Assembly (NCBI GenBank): GCA_017304475.1
Contig: JAFKKV010000010.1
Coordinates: 372,001-436,000 of the forward strand
From: Hyphomicrobiales bacterium
GTDB lineage: Bacteria; Pseudomonadota; Alphaproteobacteria; Rhizobiales; Phreatobacteraceae
Reading direction: 5' to 3'
Length of the DNA stretch: 64,000 nucleotides
The notes beneath the pieces are model-generated. The model was not told where the DNA came from. It did not search any database and was given only the letters and a program-made list of their open reading frames with translations. How positions within the stretch are numbered: the stretch's first letter is position 1; every line of letters begins with the position of its first letter. The position numbers were made by a program, and so were the translations under genes. Positions 15,945-22,982 of the stretch are shown one piece after another.

Positions 15945-17267
15945 ATGGCTTTCCCGGACGCAGCGCCCAAGGCCGCCTCGGGCTCCCGCCTGACGGGCGG
16001 CGGCGAGATGACCGCCCGCGACCGCGAGAAGCTCGGCGCGCTCCGGCGCGTCAAGATCGTCGCGACCAGCCTGCTCGGCGCCAGCGTGTCGCTGATGGTG
16101 ATCGCCAAGCTCATGGAACATCGCCATCCCGCCTGGGGTTTCGTGGCCGCCTTCGCCGAAGCCGCGACGATCGGCGGCCTGGCTGACTGGTACGCCATCG
16201 TCGCCCTGTTCAAGCATCCGATGGGCGTGCCGATCCCGCACACCGCGATCATCCAGAAGAACCAGAGCCGGATCGCCGAAAGCCTCGGGCAATTCGTCGA
16301 GACCAATTTCCTGGCGCCGGGTCCGGTCGAGGCGAAGCTGCGCGAGGTCGATTTCGCCAGGCTGATCGCCGACTGGCTGTCGGATTCGGAGAAGAGCGGC
16401 AACCTCTCCCGCTTCGCGCTGAAACTGCTGCCCCAGGCAATGGCCGGCATGGATCAGTCGGGCATGAAGGAGTTCATCTCCGCGCGCATGATGGAGCAGA
16501 TCGGCGGCCTGAAGATCGCGCCGCTGGCGGCCCAGATCCTCACCTCCATCACCGATGACGGCCGGCATCAGCGCCTGCTCGACGAATTGCTCGGCGCCCT
16601 GGAAAAGCTGCTGGCCGATCAGGCCGCGTTGGACGGCATCCGCGACAAGATCCGCGAAGAGCTGCCCTCGCTGTTCAACCTGTTCAAGGCCGACGCCTAT
16701 CTCCTGCGCAAGATCATCAAGTCGACGCTCTCCTTCCTCGACGACATCCGCGCCAACCCGCAGCATCAGCTGCGCGGCGAGTTCGACCGCTTCGTCATGG
16801 GGTTCATCGACAATCTGCGCGACAGTCCCGAATATGCCGAGAAGGCGGAGAAGCTGAAGCAGGACCTGTTGACCCGCAAGGAATTGCGCGGGCTGGCGCA
16901 GGACATCTGGAAGAGCCTGACCACATTCCTCGAGAAGGACCTGAGCTCGCCCCAGTCGATGATCGAGAAGCAGCTCGGCAACCTGCTCACCGATATCGGG
17001 CGCAAGCTCGCGACCGATCCGCGCATGGGCGCCGAGATCAACCAGGGTTTCGTCGTCGCGCTGGCGACCTTCGTCGAGACACAGAAGAGCGGCGTGTCGC
17101 GCTTCATCGCCGAGCAGGTCGAATCCTGGGACATGCAGCAATTGATCCGGCTCATCGAAATCAATATCGGCCGCGACCTGCAATATATCAGGCTGAACGG
17201 CACGCTGATCGGCGGCCTTGCCGGCCTTCTGCTCCACACCATCGAGGTTGTCTTCAAGATCGCTTGA
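15945..17267 (+). CDS. DUF445 family membrane protein
   Basis: This 440-residue protein belongs to the widespread DUF445 family. An N-terminal hydrophobic segment (VATSLLGASVSLMVIAKLME, about 35-55) is followed by the family block HPAWGFVAAFAEAATIGGLADWYAIVALFKHPMGVPIPHTAII, and a C-terminal hydrophobic helix (LIGGLAGLLLHTIEVVFKIA). The middle is long and charged with predicted helices. The function is unknown; an envelope role is assumed from topology. The ATG at 15945 has a GGAGG ribosome-binding site. It precedes a phasin gene on the same strand by 90 bp, which has its own start signals. Confidence 0.85.
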   Translation: MAFPDAAPKAASGSRLTGGGEMTARDREKLGALRRVKIVATSLLGASVSLMVIAKLMEHRHPAWGFVAAFAEAATIGGLADWYAIVALFKHPMGVPIPHTAIIQKNQSRIAESLGQFVETNFLAPGPVEAKLREVDFARLIADWLSDSEKSGNLSRFALKLLPQAMAGMDQSGMKEFISARMMEQIGGLKIAPLAAQILTSITDDGRHQRLLDELLGALEKLLADQAALDGIRDKIREELPSLFNLFKADAYLLRKIIKSTLSFLDDIRANPQHQLRGEFDRFVMGFIDNLRDSPEYAEKAEKLKQDLLTRKELRGLAQDIWKSLTTFLEKDLSSPQSMIEKQLGNLLTDIGRKLATDPRMGAEINQGFVVALATFVETQKSGVSRFIAEQVESWDMQQLIRLIEINIGRDLQYIRLNGTLIGGLAGLLLHTIEVVFKIA

Positions 17268-17328
17268 AACCTTTCCCGCACCCGCCTAGTTTTTCCAGGT
17301 GGAGCATCGACAGGGCGCGACGGTGCCC

Positions 17329-17343
17329 TTGGTGCAGTGCCAA
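17329..17343 (+). promoter_or_regulatory. Possible third TGCA-type operator before the second phasin
   Basis: TTGGTGCAGTGCCAA has matching TTGG/CCAA ends around TGCAGTG and lies 14 bp before the phasin ATG. It resembles TTGCAATGCACAA from the first phasin promoter, but the match is loose and the position overlaps the leader. Confidence 0.3.
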
Positions 17344-17357
17344 GCGGAGAAGCGATC

Positions 17358-17780
17358 ATGACTCAGACGCCTCAGTCGATCCTGGAGATGTTCACCAAGC
17401 TCGGACAAGACCTGAAGATCCCGAGCGTCGACATGGACAAGATCATCGCCCATCACCGCAAGAACCTGGAGGCGCTGAGCGCCAGCGGCAAGGCGGCGGC
17501 GGAAGGTGCGGCGGCATTCGCCGCCAAGCAGCGCGAGATCATCGAAGCCGCGATCAAGGACATCCAGTCGGCCGCCCAGGGCTTCAAGATGCCCGGCAGC
17601 CCGCAGGAGGCGATGGCCGCCCAGTCCGAATTCGCCAAGAAATCGATCGAGGCCGCCATCCGCAACACCAAGGATGTCGCCGAGCTGATCCAGAAATCCA
17701 ATCAGGACGCCCTGCGGATCATTCAGGACCGCATGAAGGAGAGCTTCGAGGAGATCAAGGCGAGCTTCACCAAGAAATAA
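17358..17780 (+). CDS. Short phasin family protein
   Basis: This 140-residue phasin_2-type protein is almost wholly helical. Landmarks are the N-terminal SILEMFTKLGQDLKIPSVDM, the segment HHRKNLEALSASGKAAAEGA and the C-terminal IIQDRMKESFEEIKASF, typical of short alphaproteobacterial phasins. It should bind granule surfaces. The ATG at 17358 has GCGGAGA upstream. A strong terminator follows, so it is the last gene of any readthrough from DUF445. It differs clearly from the 171-residue phasin, so the cell has at least two granule coat proteins. Confidence 0.87.
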   Translation: MTQTPQSILEMFTKLGQDLKIPSVDMDKIIAHHRKNLEALSASGKAAAEGAAAFAAKQREIIEAAIKDIQSAAQGFKMPGSPQEAMAAQSEFAKKSIEAAIRNTKDVAELIQKSNQDALRIIQDRMKESFEEIKASFTKK

Positions 17781-17807
17781 GCTCCGCCGGATCGGCGCTC
17801 ATAATCG

Positions 17808-17837
17808 AGGCGGAGCCGCCGGCGGCTCCGCCTTTTT
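17808..17837 (+). terminator. Intrinsic terminator after the short phasin gene
   Basis: AGGCGGAGCCGCC (17808-17820) pairs with GGCGGCTCCGCCT (17821-17833), a near-continuous palindrome, followed by TTTTT. This is a classic Rho-independent terminator for the phasin transcript. Confidence 0.88.
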
Positions 17838-17862
17838 GTTGGATCCGCGCCGGCGGCCCGCC

Positions 17863-18639
17863 TCAATGCGGCCGCGCCGGATCCGGATAGAACACCTTGC
17901 GCCAGCCGCCGCGATCGAAGCGCTTGAAGCTGCCCTCGGGCTGCGCCAGGCGATCGGCCACGGCATAGACGGCGGCCGGGTTGTGCCCGAGCCCGCAATG
18001 GCTGCCCATCACTTCGATATTCTCGGTGAGCGGCCCCTCGACCTCGACACAGCACTGCCACGCGCAGATGCCGTCGGTGCGGCTGTAGATCGCCGTGGTC
18101 GGCACGGGCGGCGCCGTGGCGACCACGCCGCCCATGTGATTGTCGCGATTGTCGACCTTGTGGCCGGAGGTGAATTCGTAGAGGCGCCAAGCATTGGTGG
18201 CGGTCGGCGGGCCGGCGAAAGGACTGCCGAGCGTGATCACCGAACGAACCCTGTCGGGCAGCGCCTTGGCGAGCTGGCGGGCATAGATGCCGCCGAGGCT
18301 CCAGCCGACCAGGCTCACCTTTTGCCCGTGCTCGTCATTGAGCTGCTTGACCCGGTCGAGCATGCGCCGCTCGAAGCCCGGCAGCAGGCCGTAGTTGCGG
18401 CCGAGATCCCAGCCATGGGCCGAATAGCCCTGGCCGGCCAGGAAGGTCCTGAGCGGGCCGGTCGACCGGTCGGAGGTGATCAGTCCGGGCAGGACCAGGA
18501 CCGGATGGCCGTCGCCCCGCGGAGCGGAGGCGATCAGCGGATAGGCCGCCACGAAGGCCGCCAGTTCAGGGATCGCGCGACCTTCCATGAGCAGCAGAGC
18601 CGTCGACGGCGGTGCGAGGGTTTCGGATGCGGATGCCAT
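17863..18639 (-). CDS. Alpha/beta hydrolase (lipase-like)
   Basis: This 258-residue cytoplasmic hydrolase has the nucleophile elbow GWSLGG (SLVGWSLGGIYARQLA), preceded by HPVLVLPGLITSD near the oxyanion strand and the cap. The C-terminal MGSHCGLGHNP provides the catalytic His. It resembles esterases related to triacylglycerol lipases and short-chain PHA hydrolases, but has no signal peptide. Between phasin and WS/DGAT genes, a role in neutral-lipid or PHA turnover is plausible. The ATG at 18639 has GAGAGGAA upstream; the longer reading to 18831 is non-coding by composition. Confidence 0.8.
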   Translation of the reverse strand: MASASETLAPPSTALLLMEGRAIPELAAFVAAYPLIASAPRGDGHPVLVLPGLITSDRSTGPLRTFLAGQGYSAHGWDLGRNYGLLPGFERRMLDRVKQLNDEHGQKVSLVGWSLGGIYARQLAKALPDRVRSVITLGSPFAGPPTATNAWRLYEFTSGHKVDNRDNHMGGVVATAPPVPTTAIYSRTDGICAWQCCVEVEGPLTENIEVMGSHCGLGHNPAAVYAVADRLAQPEGSFKRFDRGGWRKVFYPDPARPH

Positions 18640-18949
18640 GCCGGTTCCTCTCTCATGCGGGGATCCGGTATCCGAAAGCCCGCTCTTTGGTCCGCGCCGA
18701 TATGCGGCGGACAGCAAAGGTAGATCATCCCACGGCCATCGCCACAAGACGGCGGTCCACGGCTGTGGACAGGCTGGGATGGCCTCAGGATAGATAGGGT
18801 GCCGATCGGCGCAGCAAAAGCCCGGGCCCACGACGAGGCCCCGCCGGACCTTGCGATCCGGTCGGGACCAACTCGACCGATGGCTCTCGGTTGTGCCGTC
18901 TCAGGCGAGGACGCCGTGGACGCTGCCGCCCTCGGCGCGCCTGGCGCCG
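18640..18949. other. Intergenic gap between the hydrolase and WS/DGAT genes
   Basis: This 310-bp gap holds the promoter of the minus-strand hydrolase and the 3' region of the WS/DGAT gene. TCCACGGCTGTGGA near 18755 is a short inverted repeat. No convincing gene, hexamers or U-tailed terminator were found. Confidence 0.4.
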
Positions 18950-19507
18950 CTACTTCGGCGGAGCAGCGGCCTTGGCCTTCGCCGGCGGCGCGGCCTTTGC
19001 CTTGGCGGCAGCCGGGGCCTTGGCCTTGGCAGGAGCCTTCGACTTGGCGGCGGCTGGTGCCTTGGCCTTGGCGGCAGCCGGGGCTTTCGCTGCGGCCGGA
19101 GCCTTGGCAGCGGCCGGAGCCTTGGCCTTCGCTGCGGCCGGGGCCTTGGCAGCGGCCGGAGCCTTCGCAGCAGCCTTGGCCGCCGGAGCCTTCGACTTGG
19201 CGGCGGCCGGGGCCTTTGCCTTCGCTGCGGCCGGAGCCTTGGCAGCGGCCGGAGCCTTTGCCTTCGCGGCAGCCGGAGCCTTCGCCGGGGCCTTCGCTTC
19301 AGCCGGGGCCTTGGCCGCAGCCGGAGCCTTCGCAGCAGCCTTGGCCGCCGGAGCCTTCGACTTGGCCGCGGCCGGAGCCTTTGCCTTCGCGGCAGCCGCA
19401 GCCGGTGCCTTCGACTTGGCTGCGGCCGGAGCCTTTGCCTTTGCTGCGGCCGGTGCTTTCGGTTTCGCAGCTTCCTTCGTCTTCGTCTTCGCCGTTGCCT
19501 TCGCCAT
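18950..19507 (-). CDS. Candidate internal ORF: free 185-residue H1-like tail protein
   Basis: In the same frame as the WS/DGAT gene, an ATG at 19507 (codon 496) begins MAKATAKTKTKEAAKPKAP and runs to the shared stop. AAGGAG at 19519-19514 lies exactly 6 nt upstream, an ideal Shine-Dalgarno spacing, at the boundary between enzyme domain and tail. Internal initiation would release a small histone-H1-like protein of Lys, Ala and Pro with no enzyme domain. This is a sequence-based inference; the signal could be chance in a Lys/Glu codon context (AAG GAG encodes Lys-Glu). Confidence 0.4.
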   Translation of the reverse strand: MAKATAKTKTKEAAKPKAPAAAKAKAPAAAKSKAPAAAAAKAKAPAAAKSKAPAAKAAAKAPAAAKAPAEAKAPAKAPAAAKAKAPAAAKAPAAAKAKAPAAAKSKAPAAKAAAKAPAAAKAPAAAKAKAPAAAKAPAAAKAPAAAKAKAPAAAKSKAPAKAKAPAAAKAKAAPPAKAKAAAPPK

Positions 19508-20992
19508 TGCCGTCTCCTTGGGCTTGGTAGCGACCTCAGCCGGGGCGGGAGGAGCGGCTGCGACGCCGAACCTCTTCGTCACGGCTGCCTTCAGTTCGTC
19601 CAGGGCGTCGCCGAGATGATCGGCGAGCCTGACGATATCCGGAACCGCGCGGCGGTCGGCGGTCAGGCCGAAATCGAGCTTGTCCAGATAGCTCTGCACT
19701 GTCAGGTTCAGCCCAATGCCGTGCACTGGGATAGAGACGGGATAGAGGGCCAGCACCTTGGCGCCGGCGCAATAGAGTGGGAACGGCGGCCCCTGCGTGT
19801 TGGAGATGACCACGTTGGCGCCCATCGGGATGACGTCGGCCAATCCGGACTTGCCGAACAGCTGCATCATCCCGGGCAGGAACAGTGGCGCTCCGAGCAA
19901 GGTGAAGTCCTTCGGCGCGGCATCCTTGGTGGCGCCGGCGATCGACTTCGATGTGGTCGCGGTCTTCTGGATCGACATCAGCCGCTCCAGCGGATCGGCG
20001 ATGTCGGTCGCCAGCGGGCAGCTCATGCCGAAGACCTGATTGTTGATGTCGGTATTGCCGGCCTCGCGCAGCGAGATCGGCACGAAGGCGATGAGCGGCG
20101 TCGCGGGCAGCGCCTTCTTGTCGATGAGATATTGCCTGAGCGCGCCGGCGCAGATCGCCATCACCACGTCGTTGATCTTGGTGCCCGTCGCCTTGCCGAT
20201 CAGCTTGGCATCGGTCAGCGACAGCGAGCGGGCGGCATAGGCACGCTGGCCCGATATGGTCACGTTGAACGGCGTCTTCGGCGGCAGGACATTCGGCAGT
20301 GCCGGCGCGCCGCTCTCGGCCTTGTCCTTGTCACCGCCGGGGATCAGCAGGCCGGCCACCGTCGTCAGCATCTGCGCGCCGGCGGCGAGCACGGTGAAGT
20401 GCTGGCGCACCGCATTGCTGACCAGGGTGTTGAGATTGGCGAGCGCCCTCTCGGCGGGATCGGGCTTCGGCTTTTTCGGAGCCGGCTCCGGCGGCGGCTC
20501 GACCTCGCGCGGCGTCTCCGAGATATCGTAGAGCGCCTTGGTGATCACCATGCCGGCGCCGCCGTCGACGGCGGCGTGATGCACCTTCGAATAGAGCGCG
20601 ACCTGACCGTTCTCGAAGCCCTCGATGACGGTGAACTGCCAGAGCGGACGCGACCGGTCGAGCGTCACCGAATGCAGGTCGCCGACCATCGCCTCGAGCT
20701 GCGCGAAGGTGCCGGGCTTGGGCAGGCTGGTGTGCTTGATGTGATAGTCGAGATCGACATTCGAAGCATCGACCCAGCCGGGATGATCGAGGTCGAGAAC
20801 CGTGCGCGCGAGCTTCTTGGAAAAGATCGGGATCAGGTGCAGGCGCGTCGCGAAGAAGGTGCGGAAATGGTCGTAGAACGATCCGGTCAGGCCCTGCGGT
20901 TTTTCATAGAGCGTGAGCCCCGCGACATGCATCGGAGTTTCCGGCGTCTCCATGTAGAGAAACGTGGCGTCGATGCCGCTGAGCTGTTTCAT
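18950..20992 (-). CDS. WS/DGAT O-acyltransferase with a Lys/Ala/Pro-rich C-terminal tail
   Basis: This 680-residue enzyme makes triacylglycerol or wax esters from acyl-CoA. Residues 1-490 are the bacterial WS/DGAT domain, starting MKQLSGIDATFLYMET and bearing the catalytic HHxxxDG (H138-H139-AAV-D143-G144) and the conserved blocks PLWQFTVIEG and NVVISNTQGP. From about 496 to 680 the chain is a low-complexity, strongly basic tail built of AKAPAAAK-type units with almost no acidic residues, like histone H1 or the KPAA tail of the phasin PhaF. Family members normally stop near 470-500 residues. AGGGGAAACGAAG precedes the ATG. An internal start may also produce the tail alone. It is divergent from fadD. 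Confidence 0.88.
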   Translation of the reverse strand: MKQLSGIDATFLYMETPETPMHVAGLTLYEKPQGLTGSFYDHFRTFFATRLHLIPIFSKKLARTVLDLDHPGWVDASNVDLDYHIKHTSLPKPGTFAQLEAMVGDLHSVTLDRSRPLWQFTVIEGFENGQVALYSKVHHAAVDGGAGMVITKALYDISETPREVEPPPEPAPKKPKPDPAERALANLNTLVSNAVRQHFTVLAAGAQMLTTVAGLLIPGGDKDKAESGAPALPNVLPPKTPFNVTISGQRAYAARSLSLTDAKLIGKATGTKINDVVMAICAGALRQYLIDKKALPATPLIAFVPISLREAGNTDINNQVFGMSCPLATDIADPLERLMSIQKTATTSKSIAGATKDAAPKDFTLLGAPLFLPGMMQLFGKSGLADVIPMGANVVISNTQGPPFPLYCAGAKVLALYPVSIPVHGIGLNLTVQSYLDKLDFGLTADRRAVPDIVRLADHLGDALDELKAAVTKRFGVAAAPPAPAEVATKPKETAMAKATAKTKTKEAAKPKAPAAAKAKAPAAAKSKAPAAAAAKAKAPAAAKSKAPAAKAAAKAPAAAKAPAEAKAPAKAPAAAKAKAPAAAKAPAAAKAKAPAAAKSKAPAAKAAAKAPAAAKAPAAAKAKAPAAAKAPAAAKAPAAAKAKAPAAAKSKAPAKAKAPAAAKAKAAPPAKAKAAAPPK
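18965..19490. repeat. In-frame AK(A)PAAAK coding repeat array
   Basis: The DNA coding the WS/DGAT tail is a degenerate tandem array with units such as GCCTTGGCAGCGGCCGGAGC (plus-strand view), varying in length by multiples of 3. It is prone to slippage and length variation between strains. It is a coding repeat, not a CRISPR array: there are no unique spacers. Confidence 0.85.
19508..19519 (-). promoter_or_regulatory. Internal Shine-Dalgarno in the WS/DGAT gene
   Basis: AAGGAG (19519 down to 19514) plus a 6-nt spacer precedes the in-frame ATG at 19507. It is as strong as any ribosome-binding site in the window. Confidence 0.45.
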
Positions 20993-21172
20993 CTTCGTTT
21001 CCCCTGGGGCCGATTTTCTCCTGCGCCGTGGCGGAGGGCCTAGCGCGGGGCTCGGTGCCACCATTGAACGCCGATACGCTAACCGAAGGCAAGTCCATCC
21101 TCTCCTTAGTCAAGCTGCTGATTTTTCGTGATTCTCGCAAGCTGTTCGCGCGAACTCTCCGAGAGCGGGCTC

Positions 21173-21202
21173 TTGAACGCTGCGGCCAAGCCGCTCTAAG
21201 CT
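21173..21202 (+). promoter_or_regulatory. Candidate promoter of the fadD-phaC-phaZ unit
   Basis: TTGAAC (21173-21178), an 18-nt spacer and TAAGCT (21197-21202) fit a moderate sigma-70 promoter 34 nt before the TTG start of fadD. The 244-bp divergent gap (20993-21236) also serves the WS/DGAT gene and contains a GATTC (GANTC) site. Confidence 0.4.
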
Positions 21203-21236
21203 CGGCGCAACGAGAAAATAGCGGGAGGGTAAGCTC

Positions 21237-22934
21237 TTGGACCGGTTCTGGCTGAAGTCTTATCCAGCCGGCGTTCCCGAGAACGTCGACGTCAACAAGT
21301 ACTCCTCCGTCGTGGCTCTGCTCGAAGAGAGCTTCGCCAAATATCGCGACGACAAAGCCTATATCTGCATGGACAAGGCGCTCACTTTTGGTGAGGTCGA
21401 CGCGCTGTCCGCGGCCCTCGGCGCCTATCTCCAGTCGCTCGGCCTGAAGAAGGGCGATCGCGTCGCGATCATGATGCCCAACCTCCTGCAATATCCTGTT
21501 GCCGTCGCCGCCGTGCTGCGCGCCGGCTTCATCGTGGTCAACGTCAATCCGCTCTACACGCCACGCGAGCTCGCGCATCAGCTGAAGGACTCCGGCGCCC
21601 AGGCGATCATCATCCTGGAGAACTTCGCCGCGACGCTCGGCGAGGTGATCGCCGACACGCCGATCAGGCACGTGATCCTCGCCGCGGTCGGCGACCTCCT
21701 CGGCTTTCCGAAAGGCACCATCGTCAACTTCGTGCTGCGCAATGTGAAGAAGGCGATCCCCGCTTATTCGCTGCCCGGCGCGATCCGCTTCAACACCGCG
21801 CTGGCGCGAGGCCGGCACGTCGTTTTGGCCAAGCCGGAGATCACGCCCGATGACGTCGCGGTGCTGCAATATACCGGCGGCACCACCGGCGTCTCCAAGG
21901 GCGCGACGCTGCTCCACCGCACGCTCATCGGCAACCTCCTGGCCTCCGAGGCCTGGACCCAGCCGGGGCTGAAGCGCAAGCCGATCGAAGGCCAGCCGGT
22001 CTTCATCTGCGCGCTACCGCTCTATCACGTCTTCGCCTTCGTCTCCTGCGCGCTGCTCGCCATGCGCATGGGCGGCGTCAATGTGCTGATCCCCAATCCG
22101 CGCGACCTCGGCGGCATGATCAAGGAGCTGGCCAAGTACCGCTTCAACGTCATGCCCGGCGTCAACACGCTGTTCAACGGGCTCGCCAATCACCCCGATT
22201 TCGCCAAGCTCGACTTCTCCCATCTGCTGATCGCCAATGGCGGCGGCATGGCGGTCCAGGAGGCGGTGGCGAAGAAGTGGCTCGCCTTGACCGGCTGCCC
22301 GATCGTCGAGGGTTACGGCCTGTCCGAGACCTCCGCCGGCGTCACCTGCAACCCGACGGATTCCTCGGCCTATACCGGCACGATCGGGCTGCCTCTGCCC
22401 AATGTCGAGATCCGCATGCTCGACGACGACGGCAAGGATGTGCCGCGCGGCGCGGCCGGCGAGATCGCCATTCGCGGCCCGCAGGTGATGGCCGGCTACT
22501 GGCAGCGGCCGGACGAAACGGCCAATGTCATGACGCCGGACGGCTTCTTCAAATCCGGCGATGTCGGCATCATGGACGAGCGCGGCTACATCACGATCAT
22601 CGACCGCAAGAAGGACATGATCCTGGTCTCCGGTTTCAACGTCTATCCCAACGAGATTGAGGGCGTGGCGGTCAGCCATCCCGGCGTTCTCGAATGCGCC
22701 GTGGTCGGCGTGCCCGACCGCAATTCCGGCGAGGCCGTGATGATGTTCGTGGTGCGCAAGGATCCGAACCTCACCAAGGAAGAACTGATGAAGTTCTGCA
22801 TGGAGAACCTCACCGGTTACAAGAAGCCGAAATATATCGAGTTCCGCACCGATCTGCCGCGCACCAATGTCGGCAAGATCCTGCGCCGCGAGCTGCGCGA
22901 CCAGGCGATCAAGGACATGACCAAGGCCGCCTGA
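21237..22934 (+). CDS. fadD: Long-chain fatty acid-CoA ligase
   Basis: This 565-residue ANL-superfamily ligase activates long-chain fatty acids to acyl-CoA using ATP. The N-terminus (RFWLKSYPAGVP) matches FadD proteins and requires the TTG start at 21237, which has GGGAGGG upstream. The AMP-binding P-loop is YTGGTTGVSKG (about 218-228). VEGYGLSETS, the ATP-contact Asp in FKSGDVG, the FadD motif region DRKKDMILVSGFNVYP and the catalytic Lys of NVGKILRREL are all present. It lies upstream of phaC and phaZ and opposite the WS/DGAT gene, so its acyl-CoA product can feed both storage lipids. A paralogue lies at 54274. Confidence 0.92.
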   Translation: MDRFWLKSYPAGVPENVDVNKYSSVVALLEESFAKYRDDKAYICMDKALTFGEVDALSAALGAYLQSLGLKKGDRVAIMMPNLLQYPVAVAAVLRAGFIVVNVNPLYTPRELAHQLKDSGAQAIIILENFAATLGEVIADTPIRHVILAAVGDLLGFPKGTIVNFVLRNVKKAIPAYSLPGAIRFNTALARGRHVVLAKPEITPDDVAVLQYTGGTTGVSKGATLLHRTLIGNLLASEAWTQPGLKRKPIEGQPVFICALPLYHVFAFVSCALLAMRMGGVNVLIPNPRDLGGMIKELAKYRFNVMPGVNTLFNGLANHPDFAKLDFSHLLIANGGGMAVQEAVAKKWLALTGCPIVEGYGLSETSAGVTCNPTDSSAYTGTIGLPLPNVEIRMLDDDGKDVPRGAAGEIAIRGPQVMAGYWQRPDETANVMTPDGFFKSGDVGIMDERGYITIIDRKKDMILVSGFNVYPNEIEGVAVSHPGVLECAVVGVPDRNSGEAVMMFVVRKDPNLTKEELMKFCMENLTGYKKPKYIEFRTDLPRTNVGKILRRELRDQAIKDMTKAA

Positions 22935-22982
22935 CCAACCACCCGATCGCTTCGCATGATCACATGACCAGGAGCATGACTT

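Noticed and set aside
18965..19490. The repeat array looked at first like a CRISPR or minisatellite.
   Set aside because: Units are multiples of 3, there are no unique spacers, and the array is coding for the KPAA tail.
18851..21043. A 730-codon plus-strand ORF over the WS/DGAT gene with Leu/Arg/Gly repeats.
   Set aside because: It is the antisense reading of the Lys/Ala/Pro repeat; the WS/DGAT frame has HHxxxDG and a ribosome-binding site.
20993..21236. A TGCA-type PhaR operator between WS/DGAT and fadD.
   Set aside because: Only short GCTGC and GCAAGCTG fragments were found, not the 20-bp element seen at the phasin and GNAT promoters.
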